Source: Sulfurimicrobium sp. (GTDB taxonomy: Bacteria > Pseudomonadota > Gammaproteobacteria > Burkholderiales > Sulfuricellaceae). From it: 64,000 nt of DNA. The notes under the pieces are model-generated. The model was not told where the DNA came from. It saw only the letters and a program-made list of their open reading frames with translations, and made no database searches. Positions 36,833 to 46,057 of the stretch are shown here, piece by piece (within the stretch, counting starts at the first letter, position 1; each line of letters begins with the position of its first letter). Position numbers and translations under genes: made by a program. The stretch is from NCBI GenBank assembly GCA_030652035.1, contig JAUSBJ010000019.1, positions 33,316-97,315 of the forward strand, read 5' to 3'.

Positions 36833-38681
36833 CTTCTTCCAGCGCCATTTCGAGTTCCAGCCAGCTTTCCTCCAGTTGCGCCACCCGCGCTTCCAGCTCC
36901 TCACGCCTTTGATTCAAATCCTGGGCAAAGGAGGGATCCGGATTCTGGTAGAGCCCGGGGTCGGCTAGCTGGCCGTTGACCCCGGCCAGGTCGGCCTGGG
37001 CCTGATGCAGCTCGGCGTCGAGCTTGGCCTGCTTCGAAAGCAGGGCCTTTTTGCGTGGGGCATTCTCGCGCCGCGGTTTTTCCGCCGCGACCGGCGCCAC
37101 AGGCGAACTAACTGCCTGACGGCGCGATTCCACCCATGAACGGTAATCCTCAAGGTCGCCGTCGAACAGGCTTGCCGTGCCGTCCGCCACCAGCCACAAT
37201 TCATCCGCCGTGGCGCGGATCAGGCTGCGATCGTGAGACACCAGCACCATCGCGCCGCCATATTCTTCCAGCGCCAGGGTCAGTGCATCGCGCATGTCGA
37301 GATCAAGATGGTTGGTTGGTTCGTCGAGCAGCAAAAGATGCGGTTTCTGCCAAGCCAGCAGGGCCAGCGCCAAACGGCTTTTCTCTCCGCCGGAGAAAGT
37401 CGCCACCGGGCGGTCATCGCGCTCGCCCGCCAAGCCGAAACGTCCCAGGAAATTGCGCAAGTCCTGTGTCGTGGACTGTGGCGCAATCCGGACCAGATGC
37501 TCGAGTGGCGTGGCCGCGCTATCGAGGTGTTCGAGCTGATGCTGGGCGAAATAGCCGATACGGAGTTCAGGCGCAGCTTCCCGGTTGCCGACTAAAGGCT
37601 GCAACTCGCCCACCAGCAGCTTGATCAGGGTGGATTTGCCGGCCCCGTTGGGTCCCAGCAGGGCAATGCGCGCCCCGGAGCGCAGCACCAGATTGATGTC
37701 TTCCAGCAAAACCTGGTCGCCATAGCCGCAACCGGCTTTTTCCAGCCTGAGCAGGGTATCCGGGCTGCGTTCAGGGGCTTCGATTTCCAGCTCGAAATGG
37801 CCGTGATCGACGTGTGCCGGGGCGATGCGCTCCAGCCGCTCCAGCGCCTTGACGCGGCTTTGCGCCTGTTTCGCCTTGGTCGCCTTGGCGCGGAAACGGC
37901 GGATGAAATCCTCGAGGTGCGCGATCTTTTCCTGCTGCTGCGCAAAGGCCTGATTCTGCTGCACGGCGCGCTCGGCCCGGGTGCGTTCGAAGTCGTCGTA
38001 GCTGCCGCTATACAGGTCGATGATCTGGTCGTGCACGTGGGCGATGCGGTTGACGCAGGCATTGAGGAACTCGCGATCATGCGAAACCAGCAGCACGCTG
38101 CCTGGGTAGCGTGCGAGATACTGCTCCAGCCACAGGATGGCTTCGAGATCGAGGTGGTTGGTGGGCTCGTCCAGCAGCAGCAGGTCGGCGCGGCGCATCA
38201 GGGCGCGCGCCAGGTTGAGACGCATGCGCCAGCCGCCGGAGAAACTCGCCACCGGGCGCGTCAACTGTTCATTGGAGAAGCCCAGGCCATTCAGCAATTG
38301 CGCGGCGCGGGACGGCGCGGCATAACCCTCTATGGCCTCGAAGCGGTGCTGCGCCTCGAACCATGCGGCATCATGCACCTCTCCCTGCAGCACACGCTCC
38401 AGTTGGCGCAGCTCGCTATCACCGTCGAGCACGAACTCCAGCGCGGAACGCTCGGAATTGTCGATTTCCTGCTCCACGAAAGCCAGGGTCTTGCCCTGCT
38501 GGAAGGAGATTTCACCGCCATCGGGACGGATCTCGCCACGGATCAGGCGGAACAGGGTGGACTTGCCGCAGCCGTTCTTGCCCACCAGGCCGACGCGCTG
38601 GCTGGCAAAGATTTGCAGGTTGGCATTCTGCAGCAGGGGCGTGCCGCTCTGGTAATAAATCAGGTTCTGGATCGATAACAT
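36825..38681 (-). CDS. ABC-F family ATPase, YheS type
   Basis: A 618-residue protein with two ABC ATPase domains and no membrane part. Walker A motifs are GKNGCGKST and GPNGAGKST, signatures SFSGGWRMRL and TFSGGEKSRL, and both Walker B lines end in LLLDEPTNHLDL. The C-terminus has a coiled coil (VAQLEESWLELEMAL). The QNLIYYQSGTPLLQNANLQI start is like YheS/Uup. ABC-F proteins act on the ribosome during translation problems. It is transcribed toward the Fur-linked gene. Confidence 0.9.
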   Translation of the reverse strand: MLSIQNLIYYQSGTPLLQNANLQIFASQRVGLVGKNGCGKSTLFRLIRGEIRPDGGEISFQQGKTLAFVEQEIDNSERSALEFVLDGDSELRQLERVLQGEVHDAAWFEAQHRFEAIEGYAAPSRAAQLLNGLGFSNEQLTRPVASFSGGWRMRLNLARALMRRADLLLLDEPTNHLDLEAILWLEQYLARYPGSVLLVSHDREFLNACVNRIAHVHDQIIDLYSGSYDDFERTRAERAVQQNQAFAQQQEKIAHLEDFIRRFRAKATKAKQAQSRVKALERLERIAPAHVDHGHFELEIEAPERSPDTLLRLEKAGCGYGDQVLLEDINLVLRSGARIALLGPNGAGKSTLIKLLVGELQPLVGNREAAPELRIGYFAQHQLEHLDSAATPLEHLVRIAPQSTTQDLRNFLGRFGLAGERDDRPVATFSGGEKSRLALALLAWQKPHLLLLDEPTNHLDLDMRDALTLALEEYGGAMVLVSHDRSLIRATADELWLVADGTASLFDGDLEDYRSWVESRRQAVSSPVAPVAAEKPRRENAPRKKALLSKQAKLDAELHQAQADLAGVNGQLADPGLYQNPDPSFAQDLNQRREELEARVAQLEESWLELEMALEEAI

Positions 38682-38734
38682 GGCGCAATGATAGCAGAAT
38701 GAGCTACGATGCCGCCGGTCGAGCCACGGCCTGA

Positions 38735-38810
38735 TTAACCATGGGGCGCACGGGGAACACGGGGTGAAGACGCGTCAACCCCCGTGCGTCCCGTGATCCC
38801 CGTGGCGCAA
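38735..38810. repeat. CACGGGG-type imperfect palindrome
   Basis: The left arm starts TTAACCATGGGGCGCACGGGG and adds another CACGGGG unit, to 38764 (first 20 or so bases are quoted only as units: TTAACC, ATGGGG, CACGGGG). The right arm from 38778 carries CCCCGTG, TCCCGTG and CCCCGTGG units. It belongs to the same family as the element at the end of lipB. It lies between the start of the ABC-F gene and the b-type cytochrome gene, where both promoters are expected. Confidence 0.7.
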
Positions 38811-38843
38811 AAGTGATTTGCAAGTTTATCGGAGCGAGTAATC

Positions 38844-39425
38844 ATGAACAAAATTTACGTCTGGGACCTGCCGACCCGGCTGTTCCACTGGAGCCTGGTT
38901 GCGCTGGTTGCCTTCCAGTGGCTTAGCAGTGAACTCGAGGGGGATTTCCTGGACTATCACCTGCTGGGTGGCTACGCCATTCTTGCCCTGGTGGTATTCC
39001 GCCTGCTATGGGGCTTTGTCGGCGGCCAGCATGCACGTTTCGGCAACTTCCTGCGCGGTGTGGGGCCAACCCTGGATTACGCCCGCGCCCTGCGTGCCAA
39101 CGCCGCGCCACCTTATCTCGGACACAACCCGCTGGGCGGCTGGATGATCGTGGCATTGCTGCTCACGCTCACGCTGCAAGGCACCACAGGCCTGTTCGCC
39201 AGCGACGATGTGATGACCCACGGGCCGCTGCGCGGCCTGGTATCCGACCAGGCCGGAGAAATGCTGACGGATCTCCACAAAGGCTGCTTCAATGTGCTGA
39301 TGACGCTGGTGCTGGTGCATGTGGCTTCGATTGTGGCGCATCGGCTGTTCAAGAAAGAAGACCTGGTGCGGCCGATGCTGACCGGCTACAAGGATTCGGG
39401 CGCAGAGGCCTCGAAGAAACAGTAA
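38844..39425 (+). CDS. Cytochrome b561-type membrane protein
   Basis: A 193-residue protein with four helices and the hydrogenase/b561-type start YVWDLPTRLFHWSLVALVAF, where His is a haem ligand. Further His residues lie in DYHLLGGYAIL, in LTDLHKGCFNVLM and in LVHVASIVAHRL, enough for two b haems. Such proteins accept electrons from the quinone pool or a periplasmic partner (often cytochrome c). No partner is adjacent. Its last 40 nt overlap the convergent diguanylate cyclase gene. Confidence 0.85.
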   Translation: MNKIYVWDLPTRLFHWSLVALVAFQWLSSELEGDFLDYHLLGGYAILALVVFRLLWGFVGGQHARFGNFLRGVGPTLDYARALRANAAPPYLGHNPLGGWMIVALLLTLTLQGTTGLFASDDVMTHGPLRGLVSDQAGEMLTDLHKGCFNVLMTLVLVHVASIVAHRLFKKEDLVRPMLTGYKDSGAEASKKQ

Positions 39426-42400
39426 TTGTTCCGCCCCTGCTGCTTGGCGGCATACATGGCCTGATCGGCGTTCTTCACCAATACGTCGTCTCTATCCCCA
39501 TCATCGGGATAAAGGACGATACCGATACTCCCGCTGATGCTGACTTCTCTGCCTTCCAGCAGAAATGGCCGGGCCAGGGCGGCAAGGATTTTTTCCGCCA
39601 CGAGGCGGACATCTTCGCGCTTTTCCGCACGGGGCAACAGCACGGTGAATTCATCCCCCGCCAGACGCGCCACCGTATCGCTTTCACGCACGCACTTCTT
39701 GAGGCGCCGGGCCACCCCTTGCAGCAGGAGATCGCCCACGTGGTGCCCCAGCGTATCGTTGATCGCCTTGAAATGATCCAGGTCGAGAAACATCAGGGCG
39801 CAGGAATGCTTGTCCCGTTTCGCCTGGATCAGAACCTGGCGAAGACGGTCGTAGAACAGCGCGCGGTTGGGCAAATCGGTGAGAGCATCGAAATGGGCCA
39901 TGTACTGGATGCGGGCCTCGGTTTCCTTCTGAACGGAGATGTCCTCCAGAATGGAAATGAAATGGGTGATTTCTCCTTCTTCATCACGAATCGGCGTAAT
40001 GGTCTGCTGCACGGTAAAGAAGGTGCCATTCTTGTGCCGCTCTACGGTTTCGCTGCTCCACACCTCCCCCGCGAGGATGGTTTTCCACAGGGTCTGGTAA
40101 TAGGCAGCATCCTGCTTGCCCGACTTGAGGATACTCAGCGTTTCGCCCACGGCCTCCTCTGAACTGAAACCGGTGAGGCGGGTAAAAGAAGCATTGATCC
40201 AGCGAATGCGTCCGCGCTGGTCGGTGATGAAAACACCATTCCCCGCCGAACTCAGGGCTGTGCTCAGCAAGCGCAATTGCTCCTGATCCATGGCGGTTTC
40301 AAGGGCGACACAAATGCGGTTGGCGATGTTGTTCAGACGCTGCAGCGTGGCAGGATCGTCGAAACTGCGCTCGTGCTGGGAATAAAGGGTGAAAGCACCG
40401 TAAACCTCGCCGCGGATGATGAGCGGCACGCTGACAATAGCCCTGAGATCGAAACGCTCGGCCGACTCCCGCCAGGGCCGGAAGCCCGGATCGGCAAACT
40501 TGAACACCTGGGTTTGACCGGAGCGTATGGCCGCGCCGGCAGGTCCCTGGCCCTGAGGGGTGTCATCCCAGCGCACCCCGAGCCGATCCAATTCGCCGTG
40601 ATACTCCGCCGCCGAGCCGGCCCAGGCAGAAATGGCCACCGATCCATCTGCCTTTTTCCTGCCGATCCAGGCGAAGCGATAACCGAACAGGCGCGCCATA
40701 TCAGCACAAATAAAATGGAGCAGGCCAGCCAGGGATTTGCTGCGCAACACTTGCTGGTCGATCTCATGCAGGAGGGTATCCACGGCCTGCAGTTGGACTT
40801 TTTCCGTGACGTCGGCAGCGTAAATAGCCACCTGAATCACCCGGCCATCCGCATCGAGAACAGGGTAAATACGGCTGTCGAAGCAATAATCATCCCGCTT
40901 GTCCTGTAAGTGGACGGGCTGAGCGGTTTGAAAAACCTCGCTCACCTTCTCACTCCGGCTGGCAGCCACTTCGGGGGGGAGCATAGCGTAAAAATTATGC
41001 CCGATGATCTCTTCAGGTGCTTTTCTCAAACGCGTGATACCAATCTCATTGATGGCCAGCACCGTGCCCTCCCGGTCCATCAGCATGGCCGTTTCAGCCG
41101 CCGCATTGAGCAGGGCACGGCCCCTTTCCTCGCTCTGGCGCAGATCCGCCTCCGCCCGCTTGCGCTGGGTGATGTCGCGCACCACGCTCAGGGTGGCCGG
41201 CCGGCCGCCGAAATCGATCAGGCGGGCGCTCACTTCCACCGGAATGTGCCGGCCATCCTTGGTTACGTGTACTGTCTCGAAAGTGATCTGGCCATTTTCC
41301 TGCAAGGCCTTGACACGCTCCGCGAATTTTCTTGCCTGCTCCGGCGCGTTGATGTCGGGAGGGGAGAGGCGCAGCAGTTCGTCGCGACTGTAGCCCAGCC
41401 GCTCGCACATGATGCGGTTCACCTCCAGGAAACGCCCGTCCACGTCGTGGATCAGGATGGCGTCCCCGGTATTGTCGAACACCATGTGGAACAGCGCTTC
41501 GGCATGCAGGCGTTCGTCCTCGGCCTTTTTGCGTTCCGTGATGTCCTGCACCGTCCCCACTGAACGCACGGGCTGGCCTTCTGCATCGTAAAAGGTTTCG
41601 CCCCATTCCACGACGAACTTGATCCGCCCATCCGGAAACAGCAGGCGATGCTCGATGCTGTATGGAACGCGGTTTTTGACCGAAAAGTTAAACGCCCCGT
41701 CAACCCGCGCCCTGTCCTCGGGGTGAATTAGCCCCAGGAAAGCTTCATAAGAGGCCCCAAAAGCGAGGGGATCGATCTCGAATATGCGATAAATTTCGTC
41801 CGACCAGAATAGGACATTGGTCACCAGATCCAGCTCCCAACTGCCCATGTGGGTCAGCCGCTGCCCTTCCTTCAACTGCGCTTCGCTCTTGAGCAAAGCC
41901 TCCCTGGCAAGCTTGCGCTCCCGGATGTCGCTGAAGGCCACCACGGCACCTGTCATCTTCCCGTCCCGCACGATGGGGGAGGCGCTCACGCTCACTGGGA
42001 GGGGGCTGCCGTCCTTGCGCCAGAAAACCTCGGTATCGCCGCGGTAGACCTCGCCTGTGGCAAGTGCCTGGTAAATCGGGCAGTCGCGGACATGGAGTTG
42101 GGCGCCATCCATTCTGCGATGGTGGAATTTGCTGTGGGCATGCTGCCCGATCAACTCGCTTTCCGGCCATCCCAGCAGCCGCTCCGTTTCCGGGTTGATG
42201 AAAACGATCAGGCCGCGAGTATCAATGACGTAGACGGCCTCTGCCAGGGTGGCCGTGATTTCCCGCAGGCGTGCCTCGTTTTCGGCCACGGCCTGGCGCA
42301 ATTGCCTGCGGCCAAGCAGGCCCAAGGCCAGGTATTCAGCCAGGATGGCAAACAACATCAGGGCCAACAGGAACAGGAGAGCCGTCCTGGGAAACCGGGT

Positions 42401-43414
42401 CAGGTTGGCGGTGGGCACTTCGTTCGCCGGGACCATGGAGACAATTTTCCAAAAATATTGCTGCGCAGTCAGCAAGTCTTCGCCAGCGCCCGTCGGGGAT
42501 GTAGAGCCGGAAGAGGAATACTGACCGTCGATCAGGGGGTAAACAGTGGTAAAAGTGAACAGGCCGTTTTCGGTCAGGATATCGCCGCTCTCCTGCCCGG
42601 AAATGCGCTTCCATTCGGCGGGGTAGAGATTACCGAAACGCTTGCCGCCATCCTGCATGAAGCCCCACGCCTGGGCAGCATCCGGACTGCTGAGCCAGTG
42701 GCCTTCCCTATTGAGCAGCACGGCATGCCGCTTTTCCCCCATGGCATGCTGGAAATCCTCAAGCAGCCCCTTGCCGAGGTAGTTGATCAGCACAATACCC
42801 ATTTTTCTGCCCGCACTGTCGAACACCGGTGTACCGAAGCGCAGCATGGGCTTGTGGGGCAGCTCCAGCTTGCCGTGCTCCACATTCAGGTCCAGGGGAG
42901 AAATGTAGATTTCACCATTCTTGAGGCTGAATGCGTCACGGAAATAATAACGCTGGCCCTTGTCCTGCAGTTCAGCTTCGGGAGCCGCCCGGGCCTCGCC
43001 ATCCTTCCAGTCGACCCGAATCACTTCCATGCCGTGCTCGTCGAGCAAGCGTATCTGGTCGTAAATCTGCTTGGCGCCGGCCATGGTCTGGAACAGCCGG
43101 GTCAGCCTTTCCTTTTCCTCCCTGCTGCCGCCATCAAGGAAATTTCTCAGGGATGTGGCCTTGGACAAAACCTGGAGGTCGGAACTCACCAGCCGGAAAT
43201 CGTGGTTGATCAGCTGGGAGGCAACCTTGACCTCGCCCTTTTCCTGAACCTTGATATCCCGCAGATGCAGGCTGGTACTGATATTGAGGAAGCCGTATAC
43301 CAGGCCGCTGAGAAGCAGGGCCATGGGAATGTAGAGCAACAGGAATAACTTCAGAGTGGCCAGGCGGCCGCGATTTATTCTTTCCGCAGCATAGACCGGC
43401 AAGGAAACGGACAT
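39386..43414 (-). CDS. Large multi-sensor diguanylate cyclase (Cache-PAS-GAF-PAS-GGDEF)
   Basis: A 1342-residue membrane signalling protein. Helix 1 lies near residues 20-47, a periplasmic dCache-like sensor to about 335, and helix 2 at LLFLLALMLFAILAEYLALG. Four PAS domains follow (the second with GSWELDLVTNVLFWSDEIY), then a GAF domain (LFGYRFAWIG onward), another PAS and a C-terminal GGDEF domain. The active site reads AGDEF, an accepted variant, and RESD five residues before it is an RxxD product-inhibition site. There is no EAL domain. It follows regA by 44 nt on the same strand and may be in the regBA transcript. Confidence 0.88.
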   Translation of the reverse strand: MSVSLPVYAAERINRGRLATLKLFLLLYIPMALLLSGLVYGFLNISTSLHLRDIKVQEKGEVKVASQLINHDFRLVSSDLQVLSKATSLRNFLDGGSREEKERLTRLFQTMAGAKQIYDQIRLLDEHGMEVIRVDWKDGEARAAPEAELQDKGQRYYFRDAFSLKNGEIYISPLDLNVEHGKLELPHKPMLRFGTPVFDSAGRKMGIVLINYLGKGLLEDFQHAMGEKRHAVLLNREGHWLSSPDAAQAWGFMQDGGKRFGNLYPAEWKRISGQESGDILTENGLFTFTTVYPLIDGQYSSSGSTSPTGAGEDLLTAQQYFWKIVSMVPANEVPTANLTRFPRTALLFLLALMLFAILAEYLALGLLGRRQLRQAVAENEARLREITATLAEAVYVIDTRGLIVFINPETERLLGWPESELIGQHAHSKFHHRRMDGAQLHVRDCPIYQALATGEVYRGDTEVFWRKDGSPLPVSVSASPIVRDGKMTGAVVAFSDIRERKLAREALLKSEAQLKEGQRLTHMGSWELDLVTNVLFWSDEIYRIFEIDPLAFGASYEAFLGLIHPEDRARVDGAFNFSVKNRVPYSIEHRLLFPDGRIKFVVEWGETFYDAEGQPVRSVGTVQDITERKKAEDERLHAEALFHMVFDNTGDAILIHDVDGRFLEVNRIMCERLGYSRDELLRLSPPDINAPEQARKFAERVKALQENGQITFETVHVTKDGRHIPVEVSARLIDFGGRPATLSVVRDITQRKRAEADLRQSEERGRALLNAAAETAMLMDREGTVLAINEIGITRLRKAPEEIIGHNFYAMLPPEVAASRSEKVSEVFQTAQPVHLQDKRDDYCFDSRIYPVLDADGRVIQVAIYAADVTEKVQLQAVDTLLHEIDQQVLRSKSLAGLLHFICADMARLFGYRFAWIGRKKADGSVAISAWAGSAAEYHGELDRLGVRWDDTPQGQGPAGAAIRSGQTQVFKFADPGFRPWRESAERFDLRAIVSVPLIIRGEVYGAFTLYSQHERSFDDPATLQRLNNIANRICVALETAMDQEQLRLLSTALSSAGNGVFITDQRGRIRWINASFTRLTGFSSEEAVGETLSILKSGKQDAAYYQTLWKTILAGEVWSSETVERHKNGTFFTVQQTITPIRDEEGEITHFISILEDISVQKETEARIQYMAHFDALTDLPNRALFYDRLRQVLIQAKRDKHSCALMFLDLDHFKAINDTLGHHVGDLLLQGVARRLKKCVRESDTVARLAGDEFTVLLPRAEKREDVRLVAEKILAALARPFLLEGREVSISGSIGIVLYPDDGDRDDVLVKNADQAMYAAKQQGRNNYCFFEASAPESL

Positions 43415-43458
43415 GGATTACCGCTCAAACATACAATTGAGCGGAATTATACCCCTTA

Positions 43459-44016
43459 TTATTCCCGCGCCGGATGCTTGCCGAGCTTCCTTTGCAAAGT
43501 GCGGCGGTGCATCTTGAGCGCCCGCGCGGTGGCCGAGATATTGCCCTGGTGTTCCGCCAATACGCGCTGGATATGCTCCCACTCGAGACGGTCCACTGAC
43601 AGCGGCTGTTGCGTCACCGGCACCTCGTCGTCGCCACCTTCGCGCTCGAATGCCGCAATGATCTGGTCCGCATCGGCCGGTTTGGCGAGATAATGGGTCG
43701 CCCCCAGCTTGATTGCCTCCACTGCGGTGGCGATGCTGGCAAAACCGGTCAGCATCACGATGCGCGTCTCTTCGTCCAGCTCCTTGAGCCGTTTGACCAG
43801 CACCAGCCCGGATGGGCCTGGCATTTTGAGGTCCACCACGGCAAATTCGGGCGGACTGGATTCAGCAAGGGCGAGCGCCGTCTCCACCTCGTGAACCACC
43901 GTCACGTCGAAGCCGCGCCGAGTCAGCGCCTTCTTCAGCACACGGCAGAAAGTTTCGTCATCATCCACCAGCAACAGGCTGGGGTGGTCGTCCTGGGTTG
44001 GAGTTTCATCCGTCAT
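43459..44016 (-). CDS. regA: RegA/PrrA/ActR-type redox response regulator
   Basis: A 185-residue response regulator. The receiver domain has the acidic pocket LLLVDDDETF, phosphoacceptor Asp62 in AVVDLKMPG, the MLTGFASIATAVEA switch region and Lys in YLAKPADAD. A short Pro-rich hinge leads to a Fis-type helix-turn-helix, GNISATARALKMHRRTLQRK, typical of the RegA/PrrA/RoxR group. These regulators act on genes for respiration, carbon and nitrogen metabolism according to redox state. Five candidate binding sites occur at 45-56 kb in this window. Confidence 0.93.
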   Translation of the reverse strand: MTDETPTQDDHPSLLLVDDDETFCRVLKKALTRRGFDVTVVHEVETALALAESSPPEFAVVDLKMPGPSGLVLVKRLKELDEETRIVMLTGFASIATAVEAIKLGATHYLAKPADADQIIAAFEREGGDDEVPVTQQPLSVDRLEWEHIQRVLAEHQGNISATARALKMHRRTLQRKLGKHPARE

Positions 44017-44042
44017 GATTTGATCCTCAAAGCTTGCCGATT

Positions 44043-45314
44043 TCAGCTGGTCAGCAGTTTAGTCAGGGGCAAAGATACCTGGGTCACCGCGCCGCCGCCT
44101 TCGCGGTTAAGCAGCAACACTTTGCCGCCAAAACGCTCGATGGTGGCATTGGCCAGAAACAACCCAATGCCAAAGCCATTCCCCTTGGTGGTAAAAAAAG
44201 CTTGTCCTACGCGCTGTTGCACCTCTGGCGTCAGGCCCGGCCCGCGATCGCGGATTTCAAGCAGCAACGCGTCATCCTGCCAGCAACCGAGGATTTCCAC
44301 GCTGTGGGGTGATGCATCGGCGGCATTGTTGAGCAAATTGATCAAGGCCTGCGTCAGTGTCTGATCGGCAATGATCCGGGGCGCGGGCAGGGCGCCCTGC
44401 CACTCGGTTGTCACCGCCACACCCGGCCTGATCAGCTGCCACTTCTCGAGCAGATCGGCGAAATAATGATCCAGCGGCTGCGCCACCGCATCCTCGGCCC
44501 GTCCCTGTCCGGCGGTGGCGAGCATATTGGAAAGGATTTGCTTGCAGTTGTCGACCTGCTGCCGCAGCAGGCGCAGATCTTCCACCAGGGCCGGTTCGCC
44601 GGCATATTCCTGCTGCAGCTCGGTGGTGACCACCGCCATGGTCGCCAGCGGCGTCCCCAACTCATGGGCCGCTCCCGCAGCCAGCGTTCCCAAGGCCACG
44701 ATGCGCTCGTTGCGCAAGGTTTCCTCGCGCGCGGAGGCCAGCGCCTGGTCGCGTTCCTTGACCGCGTTGGCCATGCGCACCACGAAAAAGGCGATCAGGA
44801 AGGCGGAGAGCACGAATGTCAACCACATGCCGGTGAGGTGCATATAGACCGCCGTGCTGAAATTTCCATCCCTGGGCATGAGGGGGTGATAATTGAACAT
44901 CAACAGGGTGTAACAAGCTGCCGTGAGCACAGCCATGGACCATGTATACACCGCGGGGAGCATGATCGCGGCAATCACCAGCGGCACCAGGTAGAAAGAT
45001 ACCAGCGGATTGGTCGAACCGCCGGCGTAATACAGCAGCACCGTGACGGCAAAAACATCCACCAGCAATTGGGCAAAAAACTCAGCATCCGCCACCGGCC
45101 AGGGCTGGCGCAGCCGCCACCAGGTCAATAGGTTGGCCAGGGTCAGCAGGCCGACCACTGCGAACAGAGGCGGCAGCGGCAACGGCAACTCCAGCACCCG
45201 GATAGCCAGCGCCCCGGCCAGCAGCAGGGCGCCGATCATAAAACCGCGCAGCACGAGAATGCGCCGCAAATTACTGCTCGATGGCGCCGGCATGGGCGCG
45301 TCTTGTCCAAACAT
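44043..45314 (-). CDS. regB: RegB/PrrB-type redox sensor histidine kinase
   Basis: A 423-residue kinase with six membrane helices. The quinone-sensing motif GGSTNPLVSFYLVPL lies at about 98-111. The H-box is TLAAGAAHELGTPLA with His217, and Cys257 in QVDNCKQIL corresponds to the conserved redox-active cysteine of RegB. ATPase motifs NLLNNAADAS, RDRGPGL and GFGIGLFLA follow. It phosphorylates RegA under reducing conditions. The gene is divergent from the first Sel1 gene, with a candidate RegA site in between. Confidence 0.93.
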   Translation of the reverse strand: MFGQDAPMPAPSSSNLRRILVLRGFMIGALLLAGALAIRVLELPLPLPPLFAVVGLLTLANLLTWWRLRQPWPVADAEFFAQLLVDVFAVTVLLYYAGGSTNPLVSFYLVPLVIAAIMLPAVYTWSMAVLTAACYTLLMFNYHPLMPRDGNFSTAVYMHLTGMWLTFVLSAFLIAFFVVRMANAVKERDQALASAREETLRNERIVALGTLAAGAAHELGTPLATMAVVTTELQQEYAGEPALVEDLRLLRQQVDNCKQILSNMLATAGQGRAEDAVAQPLDHYFADLLEKWQLIRPGVAVTTEWQGALPAPRIIADQTLTQALINLLNNAADASPHSVEILGCWQDDALLLEIRDRGPGLTPEVQQRVGQAFFTTKGNGFGIGLFLANATIERFGGKVLLLNREGGGAVTQVSLPLTKLLTS

Positions 45315-45372
45315 GCACTGTTTAATCCGCTAAAAACTGTTGAATTGTAATCTCAACCGGGGATTTGTGAAC

Positions 45373-45404
45373 TGTGGCATTTCGCCACGCGACGCCAAGT
45401 CACA
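45373..45404. promoter_or_regulatory. Candidate RegA dyad 1, between regB and the first Sel1 gene
   Basis: GTGGCATTTCGCCAC at 45374-45388 fits the RegR-box consensus I recall (GNGRCRTTNNGNCGC) at 14 of 15 positions. The opposite strand of the same 32 bp fits at 13 of 15 (GTGACTTGGCGTCGC). It lies 59 nt upstream of the regB start and 74 nt upstream of the Sel1 start, so it could serve both genes. Confidence 0.6.
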
Positions 45405-45477
45405 TTTTTCCTTTGCCTCAGCCCAGATATGATTCCCGCCTGTCATTCAATCCATACAGTTTAAGGAGATAGTCCCA

Positions 45478-45939
45478 ATGTCACGCCTTCGAATTGCCCT
45501 TCTGCTCGCCTTTCTGCTCTCCCTGGGCACAGGCGCTGCCCATGCCGGCCCCGAAGAAGATTTTGACCGGGGTGCAGTGGCGCATCGGCAGCAGGATTAT
45601 AAAACCGCATTCGGAATCTGGCTGGCGCTGGCCGAAAAAGGCCAAGTGGACGCCCAGTACAACATAGCCCGCATGCTGCAGGATGGCGACGGCACAACGC
45701 AAAACCCACTCGAAGCCATGAAGTGGTTCCGCAAGGCAGCCGATCAGGGCGACCATGAAGCGCGCCACTACCTGGGCCTGATGTACCTGCGCGGCGAGGG
45801 CGTGGCGGTCAATGAAACGGAAGCCAACAAGTGGTTCGCGATGAACCGAAAGCATCACCATCTGCATCACGATCACGCCCAATGGCAGAAATGGCAGCAT
45901 CAACTGGCGGAAATGAACCTGGGCATGCCGCACCAATAA
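45478..45939 (+). CDS. Periplasmic Sel1-repeat protein with His cluster, copy A
   Basis: A 153-residue protein with a signal peptide (AAHAGPEE), two to three Sel1 repeats (KTAFGIWLALAEKGQVDAQY, PLEAMKWFRKAADQGDHEAR, LGLMYLRGEGVAVNETEA) and a His-rich segment KHHHLHHDHAQW at 125-136. Sel1 repeats bind proteins; the His cluster suggests metal binding. AAGGAG lies 9 nt upstream of ATG 45478. A copy with about five amino-acid changes is at 50243, in the same position relative to a TonB receptor. Confidence 0.85.
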   Translation: MSRLRIALLLAFLLSLGTGAAHAGPEEDFDRGAVAHRQQDYKTAFGIWLALAEKGQVDAQYNIARMLQDGDGTTQNPLEAMKWFRKAADQGDHEARHYLGLMYLRGEGVAVNETEANKWFAMNRKHHHLHHDHAQWQKWQHQLAEMNLGMPHQ

Positions 45940-45972
45940 GCAAACCAAGACGAAGATATTGCCCCTGTAAAA

Positions 45973-45986
45973 ATGACCTGGATCAA
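45973..45986 (+). promoter_or_regulatory. FNR-type half-palindrome A
   Basis: ATGACCTGGATCAA keeps the ATCAA half of the FNR consensus TTGATNNNNATCAA and has two mismatches in the other half. It is weaker than the sites at 50738 and 56015 but has the same position, 39 nt upstream of a RegA dyad. Confidence 0.4.
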
Positions 45987-46025
45987 GATTACTTAAATTT
46001 ACCTTCCTCAAATATGGCCAAAATA

Positions 46026-46057
46026 TGCGACACGTTGCCACGCGACGCTATGCCACA
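46026..46057. promoter_or_regulatory. Candidate RegA dyad 2, upstream of the FhuE-like receptor
   Basis: The minus-strand half GTGGCATAGCGTCGC fits the RegR-box consensus at 14 of 15 positions; the plus-strand half GCGACACGTTGCCAC fits at 12 of 15. The dyad is identical in sequence to the one at 50791. It ends about 100 nt before the old signal-peptide ATG (46160) and is followed by a run of T. Confidence 0.6.

Noticed and set aside
41849..43348. A 499-codon plus-strand frame within the large diguanylate cyclase gene
   Set aside because: The minus strand encodes a continuous sensor with PAS domains; the plus-strand frame has no domain and no ribosome site.
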